Counted from the stretch's first letter, positions 40,519 to 50,712 are shown. The stretch is 64,000 nt of DNA from Roseiflexus sp. RS-1 (GCF_000016665.1 NC_009523.1:2604001-2668000); one strand, 5' to 3'. The notes: a model not told the origin generated them from the letters alone. Translations and numbers: made by a program.

Positions 40519-41250
40519 ATGGACGAAACACCACTCCGTCGCCGCCTTGGTCTTGATCGACCATCAATCGCCGATCATCCGGTCGAAACGACCGACGTCG
40601 CAACCGCCGCCCCGCACCCGATGCCTGCTGTTCGCAGTGTGGTGCGGGAAATGCTGGAAACCGCCGTCTTCATTCTCCTGGTTTTTCTGATTGTGCGCGG
40701 CGCGATCCAGAACTTCAAGATCGAAGGGCAAAGCATGGAGCCGAATCTGCACAGCGGGCAGTATATTCTGGTCAACAAACTGATCTTCTTTCACTTCGAC
40801 CTGAATGCGCCCCTGCGCCTGTTGCCCGGCAATGCCGATCTGCCGCCGCGCGTCGTCTATCCTTTTCGCACCCCGCGTCGCGGCGATGTGGTGGTGTTCG
40901 AGTATCCGCGTGATATGAGCAAAGATTATATCAAGCGCGTGATCGCCCTGCCGGGAGAGTCGGTCGAGATCCGGGAGGGGCGCGTGTATATCAATGGCGT
41001 TCTGCTCGATGAGCCGTACCTTCAGGGAATCACCACTACGTGCCGCCTGGAAGACCCGTGCGCGCGCGGTCCCGTCGTGGTCGATCCAGGCACGGTGTTC
41101 GTGATGGGGGACAACCGCGCCAACAGCAGCGACTCGCGCGAGTGGAGCAGTTTGCCGCTGGATCGGATCATCGGGCAGGCGTGGATTTCGTACTGGCCGC
41201 GTGAGCATTGGGGCGTTATTCCTTCGCCGACGTATGCTGCATTGCCTTAA
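40519..41250 (+). CDS. lepB: Signal peptidase I
   Basis: Cleaves signal peptides at the outer face of the membrane. One membrane anchor (residues 43-62). Catalytic Ser72 is in GQSMEPNLHSGQ and general-base Lys139 in YIKRVIALPGE. Box E is GDNRANSSDSREW. The N-terminal 40 residues are cytoplasmic and variable. The ATG used is the last before the anchor with moderately good context. The glycosyltransferase follows 21 bases on. Confidence 0.93.
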   Translation: MDETPLRRRLGLDRPSIADHPVETTDVATAAPHPMPAVRSVVREMLETAVFILLVFLIVRGAIQNFKIEGQSMEPNLHSGQYILVNKLIFFHFDLNAPLRLLPGNADLPPRVVYPFRTPRRGDVVVFEYPRDMSKDYIKRVIALPGESVEIREGRVYINGVLLDEPYLQGITTTCRLEDPCARGPVVVDPGTVFVMGDNRANSSDSREWSSLPLDRIIGQAWISYWPREHWGVIPSPTYAALP

Positions 41251-41271
41251 TCTATTATAAACGAACCCTGC

Positions 41272-42465
41272 ATGCATATTGCTGTCAATGCGCATCTTCT
41301 TGCCCATACGCGCACCTTCCGCCGCGCAGGGGTCTCGAACTATGTCGAGGCGCTGCTGATCCATCTGGGTGGTATCGACAGGGAGAATCGTTATACGATC
41401 TACACCACTCGCGGTCTCGATGGCGCTGCGCTGGGGTTGCCGACCAATTTTCGAGTCAAACCCAGTCGTTTGCCGACCATCAATCCGCGTGTGCGCATTC
41501 CATGGGAACAACTGCTGGCGCCGTTGCTGCTGCGTCTCGAAGGCGCAAACGTGTATCATGGCGTGCTCAATGTCGTTCCGCTGGCATGCCCGGTTCCATC
41601 GGTAGTGACGATCCACGATCTGAGTGCATTTCTGTTCCCGCAGACGTTTCGCCGGGTCAATCGGGCGTACACGCAGTGGGCGATCCGGGTTGCAGCGCGA
41701 CGCGCCCGCTATCTGCTGGCGGTATCGGAGTTTACCAGACGCGAGATTGTGCGCTGGCTCCACGTTCCGCCGGATCGCGTGGTGGTGACGCCCAACGCCG
41801 CTGATGCACGCTTCGCACCGCCCGATCCTGTCCGGCTCGAAGCCTTTCGCCGGCGCACTGGCCTGCCCGATCGATTCATCCTGTTTCTCGGCACGCTCGA
41901 ACCGCGCAAGAACCTGCCACTGCTGCTCGAGGCGTATGCCCGGATTGCGCGCGATGTCGATGCGCCGCTGATCATCGGCGGTGCAAAAGGCTGGCTGTAC
42001 GAGCCGATCCTGAAGCGCGCCGAACAACTCGATCTCGGAGACCGGCTCCGCTTTGCCGGTTACATCGATCAGGACGATCAGGCGCTCTGGTACGCCGCTG
42101 CCACGATGTTCGTCTTTCCCTCGCTCTACGAAGGGTTTGGCATGCCGCCGCTGGAAGCCATGGCGTGCGGTACGCCGGTCATCGTCAGCAACAGCAGCAG
42201 TCTCCCTGAAGTCGTCGGTGCGACACAGGGATCGCTGGATCGGGCGGCAGCATTGATCGTTCCGCCTGACGACGCCGATGTACTGGCGCAGGCGATGCTG
42301 CGTCTCCTCGCTGACGCCGACCTGCGCGCCGAGTTGCGGGCACGCGGGCTGGCGCGCGCGCGCTGCTTCTCCTGGCGCACGACCGCAGAGCGAACACTGG
42401 CGGTGTATCGCGCTGCGGCGATGGGGACGCCGCTGCATATCGAATACGGGTATGCTGAACGTTGA
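41272..42465 (+). CDS. GT4-family glycosyltransferase
   Basis: A 397-residue GT-B enzyme. N-terminal domain MHIAVNAHLLAHTRTFRRAGVSNYVEALL; TIHDLSAFLFP; and a C-terminal nucleotide-sugar site GTLEPRKNLPLLLEAY then EGFGMPPLEAMACGTPVIVSN with the E-x7-E catalytic motif. It resembles mannosyl/glucosyltransferases of capsule or glycolipid synthesis; donor and acceptor are unknown. The ribosome site is poor. It overlaps the next gene by 14 bases, indicating coupling. Confidence 0.9.
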   Translation: MHIAVNAHLLAHTRTFRRAGVSNYVEALLIHLGGIDRENRYTIYTTRGLDGAALGLPTNFRVKPSRLPTINPRVRIPWEQLLAPLLLRLEGANVYHGVLNVVPLACPVPSVVTIHDLSAFLFPQTFRRVNRAYTQWAIRVAARRARYLLAVSEFTRREIVRWLHVPPDRVVVTPNAADARFAPPDPVRLEAFRRRTGLPDRFILFLGTLEPRKNLPLLLEAYARIARDVDAPLIIGGAKGWLYEPILKRAEQLDLGDRLRFAGYIDQDDQALWYAAATMFVFPSLYEGFGMPPLEAMACGTPVIVSNSSSLPEVVGATQGSLDRAAALIVPPDDADVLAQAMLRLLADADLRAELRARGLARARCFSWRTTAERTLAVYRAAAMGTPLHIEYGYAER

Positions 42466-43363
42466 ACGCTCCAGGCGATCCACGAAACTGCGGCATTCCG
42501 TTGCGCGCCCCCTGCTTTTCGGTTTCAGACTGCTGGTTTTCATCATACTGACCACGTTGCTCGCCAGCGCTTTGACGGCATCCGTTACCGTTCCAGCACA
42601 CCCGCAACCCTTCGTGCGACCGGCGTTTGCGCGGCAGATGGAAGCATTGCGCCCGGTGATCATCAATGCAGCGGCGCGTCACAACGATCCAACAATTTCC
42701 GGGATGGATGACGCTGCATTTGCGGAAGTGATTGCGCTGGTGCTCTACAACGAGCATTTTGGATGGCTGGAGGAAGCGGTGCCGCCGTTGCGCCCGTTGA
42801 CGCCGTGGTATCAGGCGGCGCAGATGGTGATCAACGCCTGCGGCGCAAACCTGACAGTCTGGCCCAGCAACATTCGTCCTTCGGTGGCGCTCGAAATGCT
42901 GCGTGGCGAACTTCCGGTCAAAGGCGTATCGGGACACCTCTTCATGCCGCTGCGCATCGAGGGGAGCCGGATTGATCCGGAACGCTACCGCACGCAGACG
43001 GAGTTGTACGCCGCGATCAACCGTGAATTGATCCAGCCGGCGCTGGCGGTCGAATACCTTGCCGCCAACCTGGAGCGTGGCGTCCATCGCGCGCGGCACG
43101 AAGGCGTGCCGGTGACCTGGCAGGCGCTCGCCGCCTGGCACAACCAGGGGATCGTCGCTCCGGAGGATATCGCCGCCAACCCGACCGCGCGCGACTATGT
43201 GCGACGGGCCGCTGTCTATCGCGATCTCGCGCGCGCGTTTATCGCCGCAGATCCGGCGGTACAGCATAGTCGCGCACAGCCCAGTAGATCGCCTTCGGCG
43301 TTCCGTCCGCCGCCACAAAATTCCAGTTATCCTGGTAGGTGCGCGCCTGCCAGGGCGTGCTGA
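42452..43363 (+). CDS. Membrane-anchored protein of unknown function (possible lysozyme-like fold)
   Basis: About 303 residues. One membrane segment (22-48) and then a periplasmic domain. The stretch VIALVLYNEHFGWLEEA and, later, LAVEYLAANLERGVHRARHEG...AWHNQGI resemble the spacing of a catalytic Glu and a helical repeat in lytic transglycosylases, but the match is weak and no family is claimed. The last 42 residues run antisense through the glycosidase gene, and the final ~30 are unlike the rest. Start set by overlap with the glycosyltransferase. Confidence 0.6.
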   Translation: MLNVERSRRSTKLRHSVARPLLFGFRLLVFIILTTLLASALTASVTVPAHPQPFVRPAFARQMEALRPVIINAAARHNDPTISGMDDAAFAEVIALVLYNEHFGWLEEAVPPLRPLTPWYQAAQMVINACGANLTVWPSNIRPSVALEMLRGELPVKGVSGHLFMPLRIEGSRIDPERYRTQTELYAAINRELIQPALAVEYLAANLERGVHRARHEGVPVTWQALAAWHNQGIVAPEDIAANPTARDYVRRAAVYRDLARAFIAADPAVQHSRAQPSRSPSAFRPPPQNSSYPGRCAPARAC

Positions 43364-44417
43364 ATTGCCACAGGCACATCGCTTCCAGCCACGTCCACTC
43401 CAGCGCCATCCGGTACGCGCCAATCGTCCAGCGCACGCGCTGCGCCGGACGCACCGCCGCCGACCAGCGCGGGTGATCGTTCCATCCCCCTTCGGTGATG
43501 AAGATTGGTTTGTGGCGATCACCCAGGTATGTCAGCAGATCACGGATCAGTTCGACACGTCGGAAGTTGACTTCTTCCGGGGCAGGCGGAGCGTCGTGCG
43601 GTTGTTGCGCCCCGTAGTTGTGCACCGCCCAGGCGTCGAACCAGGGAGCGGCGCCAGCGGCGTATAGTTCGGTGATGTAGCGCAAATCCCCCATCCGCAC
43701 TTCAGCCTGGTCACCCAGGTCGCCGCCCGGCGAAAGCGCCCCGGCGATCACCACAGCGTCGGGCACGGTAGCCTTGACGCGCGGGTACACTGCCTTCAGC
43801 AGCGCGGCATACCCGGCGGGATCGGGGGGGCGCCGCCCCCACTCGAATGCCAGATTTGGCTCGTTCCAGACAATGATATGCCGCACTCCATCGGCGCGGT
43901 AGCGCTGGAGGAACGCTGCTGCATAACTGGCAAAGTCGGCGTAGTGCGCTTCATCGAGATACCGGTCGCTCGAATTGCGGGGACGCGCCCACTGTGGGAC
44001 GATGTCGAGCCGGGCAATAACCTGCAATCCCTGGCGCACTGCGTGGCGCACGACCATATCGGCGCCTGCCCAGTCGTACCCGAAGCGCGAGCGCGGCTGA
44101 ACATACGCCCACGGAAACAGATCAACGACCCAGCGCGCCCCCATTTCACGCACCTGTTCCAGCGTTCGCTGGATGTACCCCTCGTCACCGATACCGGTGA
44201 GACGGGTATGGATGCCGATCTTCGGGTTGATCGTGACGACCTGCTGCTGTGGGGGAAGGTGGAGCGACCGCGGTGCACGCAGCGCCCAGAACTCAGCTGC
44301 CGCAGCGCCAATCACGAGCGGTGCGCCGATCAACAACCGGCGTTGACGCCGCCAGGCGGAGTCGCTGATGTCGCGGCGCTTCCCGCTCACAGGGTTATTC
44401 TGGTGTTCATCTGTCAT
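43239..44417 (-). CDS. Membrane-anchored glycoside-hydrolase-like protein (TIM barrel)
   Basis: A 392-residue protein. N-terminal signal anchor (28-46). The (beta/alpha)8 clan-A glycosidase pattern shows HIIVWNEPN with acid/base E186, HNYG near 266, and FITEGGWN with nucleophile E309. Its place among GH families cannot be fixed by eye. It lies opposite the preceding gene's 3' end (125-base overlap). It faces away from the L,D-transpeptidase, so both may serve the envelope. Confidence 0.8.
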   Translation of the reverse strand: MTDEHQNNPVSGKRRDISDSAWRRQRRLLIGAPLVIGAAAAEFWALRAPRSLHLPPQQQVVTINPKIGIHTRLTGIGDEGYIQRTLEQVREMGARWVVDLFPWAYVQPRSRFGYDWAGADMVVRHAVRQGLQVIARLDIVPQWARPRNSSDRYLDEAHYADFASYAAAFLQRYRADGVRHIIVWNEPNLAFEWGRRPPDPAGYAALLKAVYPRVKATVPDAVVIAGALSPGGDLGDQAEVRMGDLRYITELYAAGAAPWFDAWAVHNYGAQQPHDAPPAPEEVNFRRVELIRDLLTYLGDRHKPIFITEGGWNDHPRWSAAVRPAQRVRWTIGAYRMALEWTWLEAMCLWQFSTPWQARTYQDNWNFVAADGTPKAIYWAVRDYAVPPDLRR

Positions 44418-44429
44418 AAACCTGCATGC

Positions 44430-44457
44430 TTGACATCGCGTGATTGGACGTTATAAT
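44430..44457 (+). promoter_or_regulatory. Consensus promoter of the L,D-transpeptidase gene
   Basis: TTGACA, 16 bases, TATAAT: both boxes match perfectly. Transcription near 44464, leader about 75 bases. Confidence 0.75.
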
Positions 44458-44538
44458 CGGCTCAGGCGTCTTCGCAACAATCCATCCTCTCCGTTTTCAA
44501 TCGTCCATGCCGACGACGGCAGCCGCCGGGGAACATCT

Positions 44539-45735
44539 ATGATGCGCCACGTTGCTCGCTCGACCATCATTGTCCTGCTGATCGTCGCTCTGGCGACAAC
44601 AGATGCAGCAACACCGGCGTTCGCCCAGGCGGGTGCACTCTATTTTCCACGCACGGGTCATCACCTGACCGATGATCACGGTTTCCTGAGTTTCTGGCGC
44701 AGCCACGATGGACCGCGCCTGCTCGGTTTCCCTGTGACCGAGACGTTGACCGTCGAAGGGATCGGTCCGACGCAATACTTCGAGAAGGGTCGTCTGGAGC
44801 GCGTTGCTGCCGCCGACGGAACGCCAGTCGTGCGAACCGGCGCTGTGGTTGCTGAGTATGTTGCTGCGCTCTACCGCACCTTCCCGCCGCGTCCTGATCG
44901 CCAGCCGGTGGAAGGTGAACTGCTCTTTGCGGAAACCGGGCACAGTGTGCGTGAGCCGTTCATCGGTTTCTGGCAGGCAGCCGGTGGCGTCGAGTTCTTT
45001 GGGATGCCGATCAGCGAACCGCTGTGGGAACAGACCGTCGCCGGATTGCGTCAGGTGCAGTACTTCGAGCGCGCCCGCCTGGAGCGTGTTCCAACGCTTG
45101 CAGGCGCTCCCGATGAGATTCAGGTCAGCGATCTCGGGCGCGCGCTGGCGGAATTGCGCGGATTGGACACTGCCCCTGTGCCCAACCGTGGATTCGAGAT
45201 CTTCGGACCACCTGCGCCTGCTGCGCCGGATGTCGCTCCGCTCAACGCACCATCCGGCGCACCCACCCCGCCGCCTGCGGCGCGTCCTTCGCCTTCACCG
45301 CGCACTCCTGCGCCGTCCCCGCCCGCCAATCGCGCCAGCGTTCCCGCTCCGCGTTCTGCGGGCAAAGCCAAACGGATCGTCGTCAACCTGAGCAAACAGT
45401 GGCTTTACGCATACGAGGACGATCGTCTCGTGTTCGATGCGCCGGTTGCGACCGGGCGCGACGGCATGAATACGCCCACTGGCAACTTTCAGATTTACGC
45501 CAAATTGCCGGTGCAGACGATGGATGGCGTTACCGATGGCAAATACTGGGTTGTGCCGAACGTGCCGCACGTCATGTATTTCTCCGGCGGCGTCGCGCTC
45601 CACGGAACCTACTGGCACAATCTCTTCGGCACCGGCGCGCGTCCTTCGCACGGGTGTGTGAACCTGCCGTTGAAATCGGCAGCGTGGCTCTATGAGTGGG
45701 CGCCGGTTGGCACGCCGGTGCGTGTGACCTACTAA
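44539..45735 (+). CDS. L,D-transpeptidase (YkuD) with two N-terminal repeats
   Basis: A 398-residue exported protein. Signal peptide to about residue 30 (ending PAFAQAG). Two repeats of ~75 residues follow (LYFPRTGHHLTDDHGFLSFW...QYFEKGRLERV and LLFAETGHSVREPFIGFW...QYFERARLERV), then a Pro/Ala/Ser linker, then YkuD (270-398): KRIVVNLSKQWLYAYED, HGTYWHNLFG and SHGCVNLP with the catalytic Cys. It cross-links peptidoglycan or attaches proteins to it. The repeats may bind the wall. A GGGGAA site precedes the ATG pair. Confidence 0.9.
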   Translation: MMRHVARSTIIVLLIVALATTDAATPAFAQAGALYFPRTGHHLTDDHGFLSFWRSHDGPRLLGFPVTETLTVEGIGPTQYFEKGRLERVAAADGTPVVRTGAVVAEYVAALYRTFPPRPDRQPVEGELLFAETGHSVREPFIGFWQAAGGVEFFGMPISEPLWEQTVAGLRQVQYFERARLERVPTLAGAPDEIQVSDLGRALAELRGLDTAPVPNRGFEIFGPPAPAAPDVAPLNAPSGAPTPPPAARPSPSPRTPAPSPPANRASVPAPRSAGKAKRIVVNLSKQWLYAYEDDRLVFDAPVATGRDGMNTPTGNFQIYAKLPVQTMDGVTDGKYWVVPNVPHVMYFSGGVALHGTYWHNLFGTGARPSHGCVNLPLKSAAWLYEWAPVGTPVRVTY

Positions 45736-45740
45736 TTCGC

Positions 45741-48700
45741 TCATGACGACCCGGCGCGCACGGCGCGATAAATGGTGACACCGGCGTCCCGACCGGCTGC
45801 CGCCAGTTGCACCCCGTCGGGACTGAACGCCAGCGCCAGAATGCCGAACTGCTGCTCAACGCGCCCCATCTCCGCGCCGCTTGCCGGGTTCCAGAATTGC
45901 ATGACGCCGGTAGGGGTGCCGGTTGCGAGAAGCGCACCATCCGGCGAGAATGCCAGCGCAGTAAACCAGCCATCCTCCGGCGCGGCGCGAATATTGCGTT
46001 CGGATACGCCTGTCCGATAGTTCCACATCCGCAACACCCCATCGGTTCCTGTGGCGGCAAACAACGTTCCGCCCGGCTGAAACGCGATGCTGGTAATCGC
46101 ATTCTGCATGCCGCTCAGCGTTTGCACCCGCTGACCATCCGAAACACGCCAGATCTCGATCCGTGGATCGTTCGGCGTCCCGGCTGCTGCCACAAACTCA
46201 CCATCGGAACTGAGCGCCACCAGAAACACGGCTGGCAGATCGGTCTTGAGCGAACGCACCAATCGACCGGTCGAACCTTCCCACAGCACCACCGTCCCAT
46301 CGCTTGCACCGACTGCCACAACCGATCCGCCGGGATCGGCTGCGATGCAGAGCGGTGTTCCTGTCATCCCCCGCAGATCACTGGTCGTTTCCTGAACGAA
46401 ATCGATCAGTCTCACCGTATCCTGCTCGGTGAGCGTCGCCAGGCGGCCATTGGGCAGGAAAGCCAGTGATTGAACCGATGTGGCTGAGCCAGCGAATTGA
46501 CGCACCTGGTCATTCGCCAGCAGTCGCAACTGAATGATCCCGTTGTAGCCGACCGAGCCAAGCACCTCGCTATCTGGCGAAAAAACGAGCGACGTGATCA
46601 ATCCAAGACCGATTCGCAGGTTCAGGTCGGGACGCTGCTGCATCAGATCCCAGACAATGACGCGCCCTTCCTGGTCGCTGACCGAAGCCAGGCGCTCACC
46701 GTCGGGGCTGATGGCAATACTGAAAATATCAAGCCGATGCACATCGAGCATTGCGGTCTGCACGCCACGCTCCACATCCCAGATGCGCACGGTGGCATCC
46801 AGCCCCGCCGAATAGAGCGTTTTCCCATCCGGCGAAAATGCCAGTCCACGGATGACGATCCAGTTGGTATGACCGCGTAGCTGATGGATGATCTGACCAC
46901 TCGTGGCATCGATCAGGTAGACCACCCCTTCAGTCGAACCGACCGCCAGGGTCTTGCCGTCGGGCGAGAATGTGACGCCCGTCGCCCAGTAACGCAGATT
47001 AGTGGTTGGGTCAAGAGCCGTGCGGAAACTGAAGCCGCTGATTTCTTTCCCCGATGCCACATCCCACAGACGGACGCTTCCATCACGCGAGGCAGATGCC
47101 AGCGTCGCGCTGTCGGGTGAGAACGCCACGCCGCCGATAAAACCGGTGTGACCACGAAGTGTCGCCAGCAGTTGACCGGTAGCGGCATCCCATATGCGCA
47201 CCGTCTGATCGGTACTCCCTGAAGCCAGCAATGTTCCGTCGGGGGCGAAGGCGAGACTGCGGATCCAGCCGGTGTGCCCGCTCAGACGTCGGATGACCGT
47301 ACCGGTTGATACATCCCAGATTCGGATATCGTTATCATCGCTGGCGCCCGATGCGAGGAGCGTGCTATCGGCAGACCAGGCGAGCGACGTGATCTTCCCC
47401 GTATGGTCGAACCACGTGCCGCGATCATCGAGGGTGGTCGCATCGTGCAGGCTCACCGCTTCACTCACCCCCACCGCCAGCAAACGACCATCGGGCGAAT
47501 AGGCGACTGGACCGAGCACCGACATCGATAATTGACGGGTTGCAGTAATTGCAGCGACGTTCCGGGGTGAAATCGCGTTCGGACTGAGCGTCGTCGATCC
47601 GTCAACCGGGATCGGTGTGGGAGGCGGAACAGTTGGTTCGGCGCTTGCGCCACTCTCTTCGGTTGGCGTGGCTGTCGCTGCGGGAGTCGCATCAACGGGC
47701 GCCGCAGTCGAGGCGGGGGCAGACCCGGCAATGCCGAGCATCTGGCGCAACGGACTTCCCGGCAGAAACACCGCAATTGCCAGGCACACACCGATCGCCG
47801 CGACAGTCAGCAGGACTGCCGAGGTGATCAGGCACCCGGTGCTCAACCCCTGTCGCTGCGGGACGGGGGCATAACCAGGGGGATAGGCGACTGGCTGCGG
47901 GTATGGTGGAGGTGCGACAGGCGCAGGAGCGGGTGCAACCGGTGGAGCGGCTGGCGGGGGTGCAATGTTCGGTGGTGCAACCGATGTTACCGATGTTTCG
48001 GGCGGAGCGGCGACCGGCTCTGGCGCTGCCTGAGCCTCGGCAGTGGTCACCTGGGTGAGCACATCGGGACCGAGACCAAGCGAACGTCCGCCCATCATCT
48101 GCGCCGTTTCCAGCGCGATCCGCATTTCACGCGCCTGCTGAAACCGATTGACCGGTTTCAGTTGCAGTGCGCGCAACAATACCTGTTCAACCAGCGGAGA
48201 GATCTGCGGGTTGAGCGTCCGTGGTCCCGGCAGCGGCATGCCTGCGTTCTGCTGCTCCGGCGTCGGCGGCGCCCAACCCGTCAATGCATGGTACATCAGC
48301 GCGCCGATGGTGTAGACATCGCTCACTGTCGTCGGTTCCGCATCGGCGCGTGCCAGTTCAGGCGCACGGTAGGGCGATGGACCCTGCCCAATCGGTATCG
48401 CCAGCGTGAACGGGGTCACCATCCAGGCGCCCCGATCAGTGATCCAGACATCAGTCACTGCCAGGTCGCCGAGGAACAGGGGCGGACGCTGACTGTGCAG
48501 ATGTTCCAGAAGCAGGAGTAAACGGTTCGCCTGCGCCAGAACATCGGCTTCCGGCAGTGGACCGCCACGCGCCCGGATCGACCGCTCCAGGTCCTGACCG
48601 CCGGGATCGGCGCACACCATGAAGTAGTGTGAGTCCCCGGCGAAATGATCGCGCAGCGGCAGCAGCGCTTCGTGACTCACCGCCGCGATCTGCTTTGCGA

Positions 48701-48866
48701 GAATTGCCAGATCGCTCCGTGCCTCATCATCAACTGTGAACTCCGCAACCAGCGTCAACTCGCCGCTCTGTTCATCGCGACACCGATATGTTTTCACGCC
48801 GGGTCGCTCGTCGATCGTGTAGATCGTGCGGTAGCGATCATGGATAACCTTCTCGCCTGAACTCAT
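45741..48866 (-). CDS. Pseudokinase joined by a membrane helix to two WD40 propellers
   Basis: A 1041-residue protein. The kinase-like domain (10-260) lacks key residues: the beta-3 VAxK motif reads VAEF, the HRD loop reads FLGDLAVTD, and DFG reads PFT. APE is kept (YRAPELA), as is the lobe with SDVYTIGALMYHALTGW, so it is a pseudokinase. A Pro/Ala-rich linker and a membrane helix (about 345-370) follow, then a Thr/Pro linker. Fourteen WD40 blades (residues 435-1041; SPDGxxLA and xIWD units) suggest two seven-bladed propellers outside the membrane. Likely a receptor or scaffold rather than an enzyme. Confidence 0.85.
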   Translation of the reverse strand: MSSGEKVIHDRYRTIYTIDERPGVKTYRCRDEQSGELTLVAEFTVDDEARSDLAILAKQIAAVSHEALLPLRDHFAGDSHYFMVCADPGGQDLERSIRARGGPLPEADVLAQANRLLLLLEHLHSQRPPLFLGDLAVTDVWITDRGAWMVTPFTLAIPIGQGPSPYRAPELARADAEPTTVSDVYTIGALMYHALTGWAPPTPEQQNAGMPLPGPRTLNPQISPLVEQVLLRALQLKPVNRFQQAREMRIALETAQMMGGRSLGLGPDVLTQVTTAEAQAAPEPVAAPPETSVTSVAPPNIAPPPAAPPVAPAPAPVAPPPYPQPVAYPPGYAPVPQRQGLSTGCLITSAVLLTVAAIGVCLAIAVFLPGSPLRQMLGIAGSAPASTAAPVDATPAATATPTEESGASAEPTVPPPTPIPVDGSTTLSPNAISPRNVAAITATRQLSMSVLGPVAYSPDGRLLAVGVSEAVSLHDATTLDDRGTWFDHTGKITSLAWSADSTLLASGASDDNDIRIWDVSTGTVIRRLSGHTGWIRSLAFAPDGTLLASGSTDQTVRIWDAATGQLLATLRGHTGFIGGVAFSPDSATLASASRDGSVRLWDVASGKEISGFSFRTALDPTTNLRYWATGVTFSPDGKTLAVGSTEGVVYLIDATSGQIIHQLRGHTNWIVIRGLAFSPDGKTLYSAGLDATVRIWDVERGVQTAMLDVHRLDIFSIAISPDGERLASVSDQEGRVIVWDLMQQRPDLNLRIGLGLITSLVFSPDSEVLGSVGYNGIIQLRLLANDQVRQFAGSATSVQSLAFLPNGRLATLTEQDTVRLIDFVQETTSDLRGMTGTPLCIAADPGGSVVAVGASDGTVVLWEGSTGRLVRSLKTDLPAVFLVALSSDGEFVAAAGTPNDPRIEIWRVSDGQRVQTLSGMQNAITSIAFQPGGTLFAATGTDGVLRMWNYRTGVSERNIRAAPEDGWFTALAFSPDGALLATGTPTGVMQFWNPASGAEMGRVEQQFGILALAFSPDGVQLAAAGRDAGVTIYRAVRAGSS

Positions 48867-48898
48867 GGAAGCCTCGTTGTGATGCAGATGATCCGCCG

Positions 48899-50560
48899 CT
48901 ACCGTATCGCCTGCAATGACTCCGGCGCACGGTGCATGATCGACTCAGGAATGCCATAGTCCTGCGCGATAATCCGCGCCGTCATCTTCGCCGACATCAT
49001 TACCGATGGCGTGCCGCCGCCTGGTTGGACGCTTGCACCGACCAGGTAGAGGCGTTCGATATCTTCGCTCCGATTGTGTGGGCGGAAGTACGCTGACTGG
49101 ATCAGCAGCGGTTCGACGCCAAATCCGTTCCCCAGCCAGCTGTTGAGCGTGCGCTCGAAATAGTCAGGCGTGATGTAACTCTTATGCACCAGACGATACA
49201 TCAGACCCGGCAGATAGCCGCGCTCATCGAGAAACCGCAGCACCCGATCCACGAATGGTTCTGCGATCTGCGACCAGTTCAAGCCAGAACCATTGTGGGG
49301 AACCGGCACAAGGGTGTATGCCGCATGGTGACCGGGAGGCGCCAGACCTGGATCGGTGAGCGTCGGGATGTGCAGATACTGCGAGAAATCGTCCGCCAGC
49401 GTCTTACGATTGAAAATATCCTCCAGCAACCCCTCGTAGCGCGGACCGAGGATGATATTGTGATGCCGCAACTGCGCATCACGCGGATCGGCGCGGAAAC
49501 CGAAGTAGATGACGATCAGCGACATCGACTGACGCGCCAGGCGCACCCGCAGGTCGTTATTGATCCGCCGGTGCGGGCGATCGATCAGGCGGAGATAGGT
49601 CATCGCATAATCGCCGTTCGACACGACCACGTCCGCTTCAATGTGGGTTCCATCAGCCAGTTCGACGCCGCGGGCAATGCGCCGCGCGCGCAGACCGCGC
49701 GGTTCACGACCATGCTCATCGGTCACAAGAATGCGCCGCACCTCGCTGTTGTATCGCATGACCCCGCCCAATTCCTCGAACTTCCGCACCAGACCCTGCA
49801 CCAGTGCGCCGGTGCCGCCGCGCGCGAAGTGGATGCCCCACGTCTTTTCGACAAAGTGGATCATGGCATAGATCGCCGGAACCTGCAATGGATTGCCCCC
49901 GATCAGCAGCGGCTCGAAACTGAACACCTGCTGCATCTTGGGATTACGGAAGTAGCGCTTGACGAACGAAAAGAGCGGGCGCACCGCATCGAGACGCAGC
50001 AGATCGGGCACGACCCGTAGCATCGTTCCGAGGTCGCCGAAGTAGGTGTACCCCAGTTCGAGAAAACCGCGCTTGAAGATCGCCTCAGCAGCGGCATGGA
50101 ACTGTTCGTACCCCTCGAGGTCTTCTGGCGCCAGCCGACGAATCTGCTCGCGGGTGTGTTCGGGATCGCCGTCGTAATCGAAGAAGGTCCCATCATCAAA
50201 GTAGATCCGGTAGAAAGGAATGATTGGCGTGAGCGTCACATATTTCGATGTAGCGGGACCGCTGCTGACGCCGCGTGTGACGCGCGCCCCCGGCGCAAGC
50301 ACGTCTGGCGGAAAATCCGGCGCGGCAAGGTTCGCCGCGTCGCGTTCGAGCGCAAACAGTTCCTCAATGAAGTGCGGCACGGTAATGACTGTCGGACCCA
50401 TATCGAAGGTAAAACCATCGACGCGCTTCACATACGCGCGTCCCCCGGGTCCGTCCAGTTTCTCGACGATGATGGTGTCGAAGCCAAGGCTTTGCAGGCG
50501 AATACCCATCGCCAGACCGCCAAAACCGGCGCCGATAACCACTGCGCGTTTGCGTTGCAT
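48899..50560 (-). CDS. CrtI-family phytoene/carotenoid desaturase-like FAD oxidoreductase
   Basis: A 553-residue member of the CrtI/amine-oxidase family. Dinucleotide fold [39 protein letters not shown] at the start, [30 protein letters not shown], and C-terminal [24 protein letters not shown], the FAD-binding end of CrtI. Could be phytoene desaturase, CrtD or CrtO-like; sequence alone does not decide. The start is the ATG before the Rossmann strand. Upstream on the minus strand lies CTGTGTACAG (50579-50588), similar to the TGTGCA core of the proposed CarH operator. Confidence 0.85.
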   Translation of the reverse strand: MQRKRAVVIGAGFGGLAMGIRLQSLGFDTIIVEKLDGPGGRAYVKRVDGFTFDMGPTVITVPHFIEELFALERDAANLAAPDFPPDVLAPGARVTRGVSSGPATSKYVTLTPIIPFYRIYFDDGTFFDYDGDPEHTREQIRRLAPEDLEGYEQFHAAAEAIFKRGFLELGYTYFGDLGTMLRVVPDLLRLDAVRPLFSFVKRYFRNPKMQQVFSFEPLLIGGNPLQVPAIYAMIHFVEKTWGIHFARGGTGALVQGLVRKFEELGGVMRYNSEVRRILVTDEHGREPRGLRARRIARGVELADGTHIEADVVVSNGDYAMTYLRLIDRPHRRINNDLRVRLARQSMSLIVIYFGFRADPRDAQLRHHNIILGPRYEGLLEDIFNRKTLADDFSQYLHIPTLTDPGLAPPGHHAAYTLVPVPHNGSGLNWSQIAEPFVDRVLRFLDERGYLPGLMYRLVHKSYITPDYFERTLNSWLGNGFGVEPLLIQSAYFRPHNRSEDIERLYLVGASVQPGGGTPSVMMSAKMTARIIAQDYGIPESIMHRAPESLQAIR

Positions 50561-50712
50561 AGGCGTTCTATATTCTTTCTGTACACAGGCAACAGGTGGA
50601 GACCAGGCAAACCGGGGTCTCCTGCACCTTCCATACGCGCCCTGCACCATCCTGGATGCGATGGGTGAATCATACCACGAAATGCGGTTGGTGCGCTGTG
50701 CCCGGCAGTATC

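Noticed and set aside
42452-43363. Assigning a lytic transglycosylase function
   Set aside because: Only weak spacing similarity around one Glu and a helical repeat; no full motif.
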